Shown here in pieces: positions 17,492 to 25,301 of a DNA stretch of 64,000 bases. Below the pieces are notes generated by a model. That model did not search any database, was not told the DNA's origin, and saw nothing but the letters and a program-made list of their open reading frames with translations. Location: assembly GCA_910584585.1 (NCBI GenBank), contig CAJUBP010000016.1, forward strand, positions 1 to 64,000, in the 5' to 3' direction. Every line of letters begins with the position of its first letter. Position 1 is the first letter of the stretch. The position numbers and the translations under genes were made by a program. This stretch comes from an uncultured Lachnospiraceae bacterium. GTDB taxonomy: Bacteria; Bacillota; Clostridia; Lachnospirales; Lachnospiraceae.

Positions 17492-19045
17492 GTGGTTCTT
17501 TTGAAACAGGAGTCTGGGGCTTTGCACGCAACAAACCGCGCAAAGCTGTATCAACTGGTTTTATTCCCCATGAACAACGGGGCTACTAATGTATATTATA
17601 TTCTTACGATGAATTTTATCGCTTATTATGCCAACGGGGTTTTAGGGCTGCTCCTGATGTTTGCCACCACAATGGTAACCGTGATGCGTCTCTTTGACGC
17701 AGTGACAGATCCCATTATCGGAGCTTTGATTGACCGGACTTCTACGAAGTTCGGGAAGTTCCGCCCCTATATGGTATTGGGAAACGGGATTATGATTCTC
17801 TCTTCCCTGCTTTTGTACTTCGGCACCCGGGTGATTTCGGCGGATATGGCGTGGCTGCGCTATACATGCTTTGTGTTGTTTTACGCATTGTATGTGATTG
17901 GCTATACCTTTCAGACTGCCTGCACCCGCTCCGGCCAGACCTGCCTGACCAATGACCCCAACCAGCGGCCGCTGTTCACGGTATTTAACACGGTGGCAAG
18001 CTTAATCGGCATGGGCCTGGTGCAGTTTCTGGCGCCGGTGTTAAGTGAGAAGCTGGGAGGGTACAACAGCGCTTCGTTCTTTAACTTTATGATTCCTCTG
18101 GCCATTGCAGTATCGGCAGTTCTGACTCTGCTTGCAGTAATCGGAATCTGGGAGAAGGACCGGCCGGAATTCTTCGGCGTGGGCGGAACCCAGGAGAAGG
18201 TGCAGCTGCGGGAATACATTGCCATTTTAAAAGCAAACAAAGAGCTGCAGAGGCTGATGGTGGCCGGGGCAGGATGTAAGCTGGCGTTTTCCATTGCGAC
18301 CAATATGACGGTTCTGTGTATGCTGTACGGAGCCATGATGGGCAATTACGGCGGGCTCTACCTGCCCATGATGATTGTAGGCTACGTCTTTTCCGCGCCT
18401 TTCTTCCTGCTGACGGTGCGGACCTCCCAGAAGAAGGGGCAGAAAGCGTCGCTGGTGCGTTACACCACCATTGCCCTGGTGATGTATGTGGGCGTGTTTG
18501 TGCTGCTGATGCTCTGGAAGCCCGGGACAGAGATTTTCCGGCTGAATCTGATACCGCCGAATATTTATACAGTGCTGTTTGTGCTGTTTTTCGGCATCGG
18601 ATACGGCGCCTATTACGCAACGGCGGATATGCCCATTCCCATGGTGGCGGATTGCTCCGACTACGAGACTTACCGCTCCGGCCGTTACATTCCGGGCATT
18701 ATGGGAACACTCTTTTCCCTGGTGGATAAGCTGGTAAGCTCCCTGGGCTCCACCATCGTGGGCATCGCCGTGGCGATGATTGGAATCAGCACCCTGCCCG
18801 ACGGCAATACGCCCTATGCGGACGGCATGCATATGGTAGTCCTGATACTGTTCTGCGTCATCCCCATGCTGGCCTGGATAGCCACTCTGATCGCAATGAA
18901 AGGCTATACCCTCACCGGGCCTCGAATGAAGGAAATCCAGGCAGTCAACGCAGTGCGCAAAGACGCCATCGGAAAAGGAATGGAACTGTCTGAAGCCATG
19001 GAAAAATGGAAAACTTTGGAAGAGGTGCCGGAAGAGTACCGCTAG
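17492..19045 (+). CDS. GPH-family (MelB-type) sugar:cation symporter
   Basis: Twelve-span major facilitator type carrier that takes up glycosides with a cation. The N-terminal part shows DAVTDPIIGALIDRTSTKFGKFRPY, the loop 2-3 motif of the glycoside-pentoside-hexuronide family. Hydrophobic segments run throughout and the length of 517 residues is slightly above the usual 450-500. The GTG at 17492 follows the GH3 stop by two bases; the first ~25 residues before the first span are long, and a TTG at 17501 is an alternative start. It likely imports the sugar released outside by the GH3 enzyme and handed to the cytoplasmic GH2 enzyme. Confidence 0.9.
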   Translation: MVLLKQESGALHATNRAKLYQLVLFPMNNGATNVYYILTMNFIAYYANGVLGLLLMFATTMVTVMRLFDAVTDPIIGALIDRTSTKFGKFRPYMVLGNGIMILSSLLLYFGTRVISADMAWLRYTCFVLFYALYVIGYTFQTACTRSGQTCLTNDPNQRPLFTVFNTVASLIGMGLVQFLAPVLSEKLGGYNSASFFNFMIPLAIAVSAVLTLLAVIGIWEKDRPEFFGVGGTQEKVQLREYIAILKANKELQRLMVAGAGCKLAFSIATNMTVLCMLYGAMMGNYGGLYLPMMIVGYVFSAPFFLLTVRTSQKKGQKASLVRYTTIALVMYVGVFVLLMLWKPGTEIFRLNLIPPNIYTVLFVLFFGIGYGAYYATADMPIPMVADCSDYETYRSGRYIPGIMGTLFSLVDKLVSSLGSTIVGIAVAMIGISTLPDGNTPYADGMHMVVLILFCVIPMLAWIATLIAMKGYTLTGPRMKEIQAVNAVRKDAIGKGMELSEAMEKWKTLEEVPEEYR

Positions 19046-19096
19046 AGCGTGTTTGAAATATGCATTCTCAAACACGCATTAGAATGATTCTGAAGT

Positions 19097-19204
19097 TATA
19101 TTTCGATACACAGGAAATGCAGGATTGCCCTTTCACTAAGCAAACGATTTATGGGTTTGCGTGTGAAAGGGCAATCCTGCATTTCCGTCCGTATCCAAAA
19201 TATA
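19097..19204. repeat. Large palindromic intergenic element, short copy
   Basis: Core 19105-19196 runs from GATACACAGG to CCGTCCGTATCC. The 24-bp arms 19113-19136 and 19163-19186 are perfect inverted repeats. An inner GCAAAC/GTTTGC stem closes a 9-nt loop, and the flanks TATATTT / AAAATATA add outer pairing. Compared with the 10036 copy, the arm sequence differs at many positions but pairs perfectly in both. It stands between the symporter and patatin genes. Confidence 0.75.
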
Positions 19205-19286
19205 GAAAAGTTCTCTCCAAGAATTCTCGCCAACCAGCGCCGCTTATGTTATACTTACAGCAGATTTACCACAAGGAGGAAACTGT

Positions 19287-20588
19287 ATGAAGAGAGCAAT
19301 TGCACTTTGCGGCGGAGGTACAAAAGGCGCCTATGAACTTGGAGTATGGAGAGCGTTAAGAGAACTTGGCATTGAATATCAGATTGTGACGGGAACCTCC
19401 ATAGGGGCCATCAACGGAGCTTTGATGGCCTCCGGAGATTATGAGATGGCTTGTGAACTCTGGAATACGATACGGTTGGAGGATGTGATGCAGGAGGGAC
19501 TGAATCTCACTACGACCATTGAGGGCATGTACAATCAAAGAGAATCCATCCGGCCGTTTCTGAAGAAATATGTGAAAAACAAGGGAGCGGATATTTCTCC
19601 CTTTATCGAATTCATTGACCGGATGGTAGATGAAGAGAAGGTACGGGCTTCCCAGGTGGATTACGGTCTGGTAACCGTTCAGGTATCCTCCATGAAAGCG
19701 ATGGAACTTAGAAAGGAGGAGATCCCTCAGGGAAAATTGAAAGACTTTATTATGGCCTCCGCCTCGGTTTTTCCGATTTTCCCCATGCATAAAATTGACG
19801 GAGAAACTTACCTGGACGGGTGCTATTACGATAACCTTCCCATCGATCTGGCCTTGAAAATGGGCGCGGATGAGGTGATCGCCGTAGACCTGCACACCTC
19901 TCCCAGCCATCCGGCTTATGTCGGCAGGCCCTATGTTACCTGTATCATTCCCAGCCGTTCTCTGGGAACGATTCTGAACTTTGACCGGAAAGTGATTGAT
20001 GATAATATCGAGCTGGGGTACTGGGACGCGCTGAAAACTTTTGGAAAAATGGAAGGGAAGAATTATACTTTCTATCCGGGGGAACTGCAGGAATTTTCCG
20101 AATCCATTCAGGCATTTGTCAGCCGCGCGGCCAGAACGGAATCCTATCTGACGGAGGGAATTTTTAACCGCTTTATCAAGCCTGGGGACAGCAAAAAGAT
20201 CTGCGGAAATATAGAAGAACACATCAGGAAGAAACCAGGGGCTTATACGAAAGAAGATTATTTTCTCGGAGCGGCGGAAATCTGCGGGAAGATTTTCGGT
20301 CTGTCAGAGGAACGTCCCTGGCATATCCGGGATTTTATAGGAAAAATCTTTGGAAAACTGCAGGGAAAGGAACATTATCCGGATATTTTCCTGTTTCATG
20401 GGAGAAAAGGCAGAGACCTTGCGGCCGGGCTGGCGGAATTAAAGCAGCGGGGCGGCAGCGATTATATGACGGCCTGCATGTACTACGGGTATCAGGAAGG
20501 GGAAATAGATTTGAAAGAGCAGCTGCATTTGCTGGCCCGGCAGCCCTATGAGCTGACGGCGGCGCTGTTTTTGCTGACACTTCGCTAG
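19287..20588 (+). CDS. Patatin-like phospholipase
   Basis: Serine lipid acyl-hydrolase of the patatin family. It has the oxyanion loop CGGGTKGAYELG at the N-terminus, nucleophile elbow GTSIGAING, and the dyad Asp in YLDGCYYDNLPIDLA. The catalytic domain covers ~residues 1-290. The remaining ~140 residues (LFHGRKGRDLAAGLAELKQRGG ...) are a helical tail of unknown role. There is no signal peptide. The start follows AAGGAGG. Substrate and physiological role are not evident. Confidence 0.9.
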   Translation: MKRAIALCGGGTKGAYELGVWRALRELGIEYQIVTGTSIGAINGALMASGDYEMACELWNTIRLEDVMQEGLNLTTTIEGMYNQRESIRPFLKKYVKNKGADISPFIEFIDRMVDEEKVRASQVDYGLVTVQVSSMKAMELRKEEIPQGKLKDFIMASASVFPIFPMHKIDGETYLDGCYYDNLPIDLALKMGADEVIAVDLHTSPSHPAYVGRPYVTCIIPSRSLGTILNFDRKVIDDNIELGYWDALKTFGKMEGKNYTFYPGELQEFSESIQAFVSRAARTESYLTEGIFNRFIKPGDSKKICGNIEEHIRKKPGAYTKEDYFLGAAEICGKIFGLSEERPWHIRDFIGKIFGKLQGKEHYPDIFLFHGRKGRDLAAGLAELKQRGGSDYMTACMYYGYQEGEIDLKEQLHLLARQPYELTAALFLLTLR

Positions 20589-20738
20589 TATAATCCATTT
20601 TAAATAAGCGTACATTTGACTGAGAATAAATTTTCGAGAGCGCATGTCAAAAACCGGAGGCGTAGTGGTTTGAAAAGAGTGTAGCATTACCGGAAACCGG
20701 GCATATAGTATAGAGATAGAAAAAATGGGAGTAAAGCA

Positions 20739-21446
20739 GTGGATTATAAACAGGAAATGTTTTACCGGATGCCGGACCGGAATCAGAACAAAATGCCCTT
20801 TTATATGGCGTATCCTATGCAGAACGTATTTCTGGAAGAACTGGAATACGAGCGGGATATGCAGAAATTAAAAAATTTATATCCCAAAGAAGTGAAATCC
20901 ATTCAGGCATTGGTAGAAGAAGAATGCGACAAAATGGAATATGAAGGCAGCCTGATGTTTGACGAATATCCTGATAAATTGATGCTTCGCCAGATTGTAA
21001 ACCGGATTTATGACGGAGCCACCGGCGGACAGATGAACATGCAGAGTGTCCAGGGGTTCGAGGCAAGCCCTTATGAGGCGGAACAGTACGAGCCAGAGCA
21101 ATATCATCCTTTGCAGTACGAAACTGGATATTACGAAGAGAATGAAGAAAATGAAGAAAGTGAAGCGGAATCCCCACAGGAAGCGGAGACCCTGAATGCG
21201 GAGGAAGTTCCCCTGGCAGGGAATCTGATAGAACAGAGAAGACCGCCAGGGCCGGGTTGGGGACCGCCGCCGCCAAGACCAGGCTGGGGACCGCCGCCAC
21301 CGCCGCCAGGGCCGGGCTGGGGGCCTCCGCCGGGACCGGGCAGACCGCCTCAGGGCAATGGACTGCAGAATCTTATAGAGGTGCTGCTGTTCAATGAGAT
21401 GTACCAGAGAAGATGCCGCCATAAACGCTGCCGGCGCTGGTGGTAA
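20739..21446 (+). CDS. Pro/Gly/Trp-rich hypothetical protein, possibly spore-associated
   Basis: The conserved-looking N-terminal half (residues ~28-95: LEELEYERDMQKLKNLYPKE, then VEEECDKMEYEGSLMFDEYP) resembles small hypothetical proteins common in Lachnospiraceae. An acidic Tyr/Glu linker follows, then a PGPGWGPPPP-type low-complexity region and a basic RRCRHKRCRRWW tail. The start is GTG with GGGAG ten bases upstream. GCATATAGTA at 20701-20710 fits a sigma-E/sigma-K -10 box, but no matching -35 is clear. A coat or spore-surface protein would fit the composition; this is inference. Confidence 0.7.
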   Translation: MDYKQEMFYRMPDRNQNKMPFYMAYPMQNVFLEELEYERDMQKLKNLYPKEVKSIQALVEEECDKMEYEGSLMFDEYPDKLMLRQIVNRIYDGATGGQMNMQSVQGFEASPYEAEQYEPEQYHPLQYETGYYEENEENEESEAESPQEAETLNAEEVPLAGNLIEQRRPPGPGWGPPPPRPGWGPPPPPPGPGWGPPPGPGRPPQGNGLQNLIEVLLFNEMYQRRCRHKRCRRWW

Positions 21447-21468
21447 TATTGGAATGTGCCGCGGCCAA

Positions 21469-21503
21469 TGGCGGCAGTAATTAGAAAAATGCCGCTGTTT
21501 TTA
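21469..21503 (+). terminator. Rho-independent terminator
   Basis: GCGGCA and TGCCGC form a 6-bp stem with a 13-nt loop, followed by TGTTTTTAT. It ends the 20739 gene and separates it from the AT-rich island. The remaining ~320 bp up to 21823 is AT-rich and holds no gene, only a small GACAAT-AG-ATTGTC palindrome near 21715. Confidence 0.7.
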
Positions 21504-21822
21504 TCGGTAATACCGGGAAAAATGTGGTTGGAAGAGACAGATATTTTAAGGAAAGAAAACTCTCTGCGGGACTGGAAAGGTTTTGCAGGGGGTTTTTGAA
21601 TTTTGGATTTCTGGATGAAACGGAGTGACTTCTTAGATATTTTGTGATAAAATAATTGGGACGTTATGTTTTTGCAAAGAGAATAGATATTATGATAAAA
21701 AGTTTTTGGCAGACAATAGATTGTCAGTGAAACCTCAAAAAAGAATTCTAGTTTAAGGGGCAGGATACAAAGGATAAAATTGGCAGTTAAAACATAGAAT
21801 AATGGAAAAGAGGAAAGAGAAA

Positions 21823-23010
21823 ATGAAAATAATGTCAAGAATTATTGATCACAGGATTAATAGCACAAATTTATATGTAGAAACAACGTTTGGGGAATAT
21901 TTACAATATGCCAAGGATTTGATTAAAAATAATGATCTGCAAAGAAAACGTGTAAAAACATCTCAAACAGTGTATTCTTTGTTAAAGTCAGATTTATTAG
22001 AGGGATGTGTGATACCGCCGTTAGTGTTGGCTGTCATAAGCGATGACAGTTCTTTAAAAAGTATGGAAAGCGATGAGCTGCAAGCATATATTAATGCAAA
22101 CAGAGAGCAGGTTTTAATTCTGGATGGTTTACAAAGAACACATACATTGATTGCGGCGGAGGTTGACGCGCTTGAACAAAAGGTGCAGGATACTTTTTAT
22201 AATTATAAGTTGCGATTAGAAGTTTATGTCAATATAAATAAATTTGGCGTTTTGTACCGGATGCTTACTTTAAATACTGGACAAACTCCTATGTCTGCCC
22301 GTCATCAGATGGAAATGCTGTATAGCGATATGCTGAATACAGAAATAAATGGAGTAAAATTGATTACAGAGGTTGAAGGAGCGGCATATGCGGACAGAAA
22401 AGAATTTGTATTTAAAAATACAATTGATGGGTTTAATTCATATATGAATCGGAATTCTCTGCCGATGGATCGGCAGGAACTGCTTGAAAATATAAAAATG
22501 TTAGAAAAAATGTCCAAGGAAAATCTGGGAGGAGATATTTTTAAAGAGTTTATAGAGGGATATAGCAAGGTATTTGATGTTTTGTGTGAAAAGGCAAACA
22601 ATTGCTTAGCTGATCAGGAAAAACTTCACGAATATGAGATTAAAAGCGCTCCTTTTGCAGAAAAGGTAAGTAAAGCTTTTGCGACATCACAGGCGTTGAC
22701 TGGATATGGGGCTGCAATGGGAATTATGAAAGACAAAGGCATTATAAAAGATTTCGGTTCCCTGGATAAAATTGTAAAAGATATTAAATTGAATGATACA
22801 AATGATGAAGAGGGCGAGTGGTTTATGGAATTTTTAAGGTGCATGGATGTCATCAAAGCTAAGGCGAAAAAAATAGGAAACGCGCAAAGAATGTATCTGG
22901 CATATTTTTTTAGAGAATTGTTTAATGAAGAAAGTGATTCTTATGCGGATTTAATGCTTGCAGTTGAAAATGGATATAGAATGTATGATAGTCAGGTAAA
23001 TGGAGAATGA
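21823..23010 (+). CDS. DGQHR/ParB-like protein, first gene of a two-gene AT-rich module
   Basis: 395 residues. Residues ~97-110 read VLILDGLQRTHTLI, close to the DGQHR/DGQQR motif of DndB-like, ParB/sulfiredoxin-fold and DUF262 proteins. Upstream is a segment like a substrate-loop region (QTVYSLLKSDLLEGCVIPPL), downstream LNTGQTPMSARHQMEMLYSD. The C-terminal half is helical. The start 21823 is chosen because GAGGAAAG lies six bases before it; in-frame ATGs at 21802 and 21832 are alternatives. The next gene overlaps by 4 bp. Base use is much richer in A+T than the flanks, which suggests transfer. Biochemical role is unknown; it could bind DNA or nucleotides, or act as the antitoxin or sensor of its partner. 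Confidence 0.75.
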   Translation: MKIMSRIIDHRINSTNLYVETTFGEYLQYAKDLIKNNDLQRKRVKTSQTVYSLLKSDLLEGCVIPPLVLAVISDDSSLKSMESDELQAYINANREQVLILDGLQRTHTLIAAEVDALEQKVQDTFYNYKLRLEVYVNINKFGVLYRMLTLNTGQTPMSARHQMEMLYSDMLNTEINGVKLITEVEGAAYADRKEFVFKNTIDGFNSYMNRNSLPMDRQELLENIKMLEKMSKENLGGDIFKEFIEGYSKVFDVLCEKANNCLADQEKLHEYEIKSAPFAEKVSKAFATSQALTGYGAAMGIMKDKGIIKDFGSLDKIVKDIKLNDTNDEEGEWFMEFLRCMDVIKAKAKKIGNAQRMYLAYFFRELFNEESDSYADLMLAVENGYRMYDSQVNGE

Positions 23011-24050
23011 AAGAAGAAACGAATGGGATTAAATATTTTGATGGGGTGTTTGAGGTTGAAGATAGGAAATCGGGAAATGAATTTTTGTATGAAACAATCA
23101 TAGGTGTAGATGATTCACTTTCACCCGATAATTTTGAAATGCGCTTTTTATATAATAGGAATGAGGGAATTTCAGAAAACAGCATCTATAAGTTTTATAC
23201 TGATAAACAGCGGATTGGTTGGGTATTTCCTGTGCAATCTTTGGAATCTAAAGAGCATGATTATGTTGACGATGAATATTATTTGCAATATGCGTATATA
23301 GCCATATACAAATTATTGCAAATGATAGAATTCGCTGAAGAGGAATATTCAGATTTTAGTATTTTAGATTATTATTCTGATGATATTCAGGTGCTTGTAT
23401 ACGATAAAGAAAGAGCTGACAGTACGATAGAAAATTTTGATATATACAATTATTCCGTTGATTTATTTTCGAAGGGATATTCTTTTTGCAAGGAAGGGAA
23501 TGTTTTTACAAAATCTGCTGAAATTGACAAGAATATTAGAGTAAAGCAACTGCCTGAGCCGATTAGGGGGATTTCATATATAAATATTTTGTTTATAGAG
23601 CTGATACCGCTGCAAGAATCAAGTTATTCAAAATTTCATTTGATATATCAGATCATTGAAATACTGATTGGTGTAGTATTTAAATATAGAATGGAAAGTT
23701 TGATTCAAGAGATTGCGGCTTCTCCAGAGGATTTGTTTGAAAAGAGGGAAAAACTTAATGACGTTATGACGGAAAAGAAAAGGGTAATATGGCTGTTTAG
23801 TAATTTTTCTAAAATTGAATCCCAAAAGAAGGAAATATTAAATGATTTTTGTAAACAATTGTTGGAGAAAAATCATAAAGTGTATGAAAAACACGGCGTT
23901 GGGAGCAATTTGTATGCAGTGAGATGCCTGATTGTACATAATTTTTATTCATTGAATAAACAAAGTCGAAAGTTATTGGAAGAATTAAATGTCAGTTTTT
24001 TGGATGTAGTATTAGATATACTATTCACTTTTACCGTGGCTGAAAAGTGA
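23007..24050 (+). CDS. Putative HEPN-domain RNase, second gene of the AT-rich module
   Basis: 347 residues with no recognised full-length family. Near the C-terminus, R306 CLIV H311 gives the Rx4H motif of HEPN ribonucleases, set in a helical hydrophobic context (LYAVRCLIVHNFYSL). Helices rich in Lys/Glu precede it. The N-terminal ~200 residues are a mixed, acidic, Tyr-rich region that could sense a ligand or bind the partner. The start overlaps the upstream stop (ATGA) and a GGAG lies just before, so the pair is co-translated. A sample line (23281-23340) has 18 G+C in 60, against 29 in 60 at 24841-24900 in the next gene. A toxin or abortive-infection effector is plausible. Confidence 0.72.
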   Translation: MKEETNGIKYFDGVFEVEDRKSGNEFLYETIIGVDDSLSPDNFEMRFLYNRNEGISENSIYKFYTDKQRIGWVFPVQSLESKEHDYVDDEYYLQYAYIAIYKLLQMIEFAEEEYSDFSILDYYSDDIQVLVYDKERADSTIENFDIYNYSVDLFSKGYSFCKEGNVFTKSAEIDKNIRVKQLPEPIRGISYINILFIELIPLQESSYSKFHLIYQIIEILIGVVFKYRMESLIQEIAASPEDLFEKREKLNDVMTEKKRVIWLFSNFSKIESQKKEILNDFCKQLLEKNHKVYEKHGVGSNLYAVRCLIVHNFYSLNKQSRKLLEELNVSFLDVVLDILFTFTVAEK

Positions 24051-24072
24051 TTGAAGGAAAGAAAGGCACCAA

Positions 24073-25212
24073 ATGAACGATTTACGCCAATTATTAGATA
24101 AATACTTAAATGAACAGCTAAACCGCATCATCATCAGCAATCCCAGACACCGGGAAGAAGCAGCCAAAATCATCATACACCCGGTACTGGTTAAAAACAT
24201 CCTGTCCTTCCAGGCAAGCGAATATTATGAGAAAAAAGTATTCCACAAGAACTATGCCAGCAAGGAAGCGGCGGCTGAGATTGAGCGCCGGATGGCAGAG
24301 TACCGTCAGTTGGAGCTGTCCTCAGGATTAGGACAGGCCACTGTGTTAATCAGCAAAAAAGGCAGGCTCACCATCAAGGAAAAACCCTGCGCCGCTTGTG
24401 TAAAAGAAGTAGATTTATCCCATAATAGAAAGAAACAGTACATCTTAGACCCGTCTCGGAAAACGGATTTTTTAATTGATCTGGGCGTCCAGACTGAGGA
24501 TGGGAAGATTATCAATAAAAGGTACGACAAATTCCGCCAGATTAACCGATTCCTAGAATTTATCGAGGATATTCTGCCCAGGCTTCCCAAAGATCGGGAA
24601 GTGACAATCTTAGATTTCGGATGCGGGAAATCCTATCTTACCTTTGCCATGTACCACTACCTGAAAGAATTAAAAGGATACCAGGTGCACATCATCGGAC
24701 TGGATCTGAAAGAAGACGTCATTGCGGAGTGCAGCAGGCTGGCGGAAAAATACGGCTACGACAAGCTGGAATTTCATGTGGGGGACATTGCGGGATACGA
24801 AGGGGCAGAGCAGGTGGATATGGTGGTGACACTCCATGCTTGCGATACAGCGACAGACTATGCATTGGATAAAGCCATTCGCTGGGGCGCAAAAGTGATT
24901 TTATCCGTGCCCTGCTGTCAGCATGAACTGAACCGGCAGATAGAGAATGAGCTGCTTGCGCCCATTCTGGGCTATGGGCTGATCAAAGAGCGGATGGCCG
25001 CTCTGGTCACAGATGCCCTCAGAGCCAGGATACTGGAAAGCAAGGGATACCAGGTGCAGATTCTGGAATTTATTGATATGGAGCACACTCCTAAGAATAT
25101 CCTGATCCGCGCAGTGAAAACAGGAAAGGCAAAAGAGGATGGAAATCTCCGGGAACTTATGGAATTTCTGCATCTAACGCCCACATTAGCGGCGCTCCAG
25201 GAGAAAAGCTAG
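24073..25212 (+). CDS. SAM-dependent methyltransferase (Methyltransf_32 / METTL25-like)
   Basis: The class I methyltransferase motif I is ILDFGCGKSYLTFAMYHYL at ~residues 178-196, with an acidic motif II in IIGLDLKED and a VTLHACDTATDYAL segment typical of PF13679 proteins. The SVPCCQHELNRQ motif resembles the catalytic-region signature of that family. The N-terminal ~150 residues are an alpha-rich domain with CAACVKEVDLSHNRKKQY. 379 residues is usual. The substrate is probably an RNA or small molecule and is not known. Its G+C matches the rest of the window, so the AT-rich island ends just before it. Confidence 0.82.
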   Translation: MNDLRQLLDKYLNEQLNRIIISNPRHREEAAKIIIHPVLVKNILSFQASEYYEKKVFHKNYASKEAAAEIERRMAEYRQLELSSGLGQATVLISKKGRLTIKEKPCAACVKEVDLSHNRKKQYILDPSRKTDFLIDLGVQTEDGKIINKRYDKFRQINRFLEFIEDILPRLPKDREVTILDFGCGKSYLTFAMYHYLKELKGYQVHIIGLDLKEDVIAECSRLAEKYGYDKLEFHVGDIAGYEGAEQVDMVVTLHACDTATDYALDKAIRWGAKVILSVPCCQHELNRQIENELLAPILGYGLIKERMAALVTDALRARILESKGYQVQILEFIDMEHTPKNILIRAVKTGKAKEDGNLRELMEFLHLTPTLAALQEKS

Positions 25213-25241
25213 TACTCCATCCGGCTGGAAAGTACAGTTGT

Positions 25242-25263
25242 TATATTTCGATACACAGGAAAA
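25242..25263. repeat. Solo left end of the GATACACAGG palindromic element
   Basis: TATATTTCGATACACAGGAA is identical to the left flank and left end of the 19105 copy, but no right arm follows before the next gene at 25302. It stands between the methyltransferase and the exported-protein gene. Confidence 0.65.
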
Positions 25264-25301
25264 ACAGCAATCGTAGGAATCTGGAAAGGAAGACAAACAG
25301 A

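Noticed and set aside
18227..19075. 282-codon minus-strand frame opposite the symporter gene
   Set aside because: His/Gln-rich shadow of a clear GPH symporter; no ribosome site or domain.
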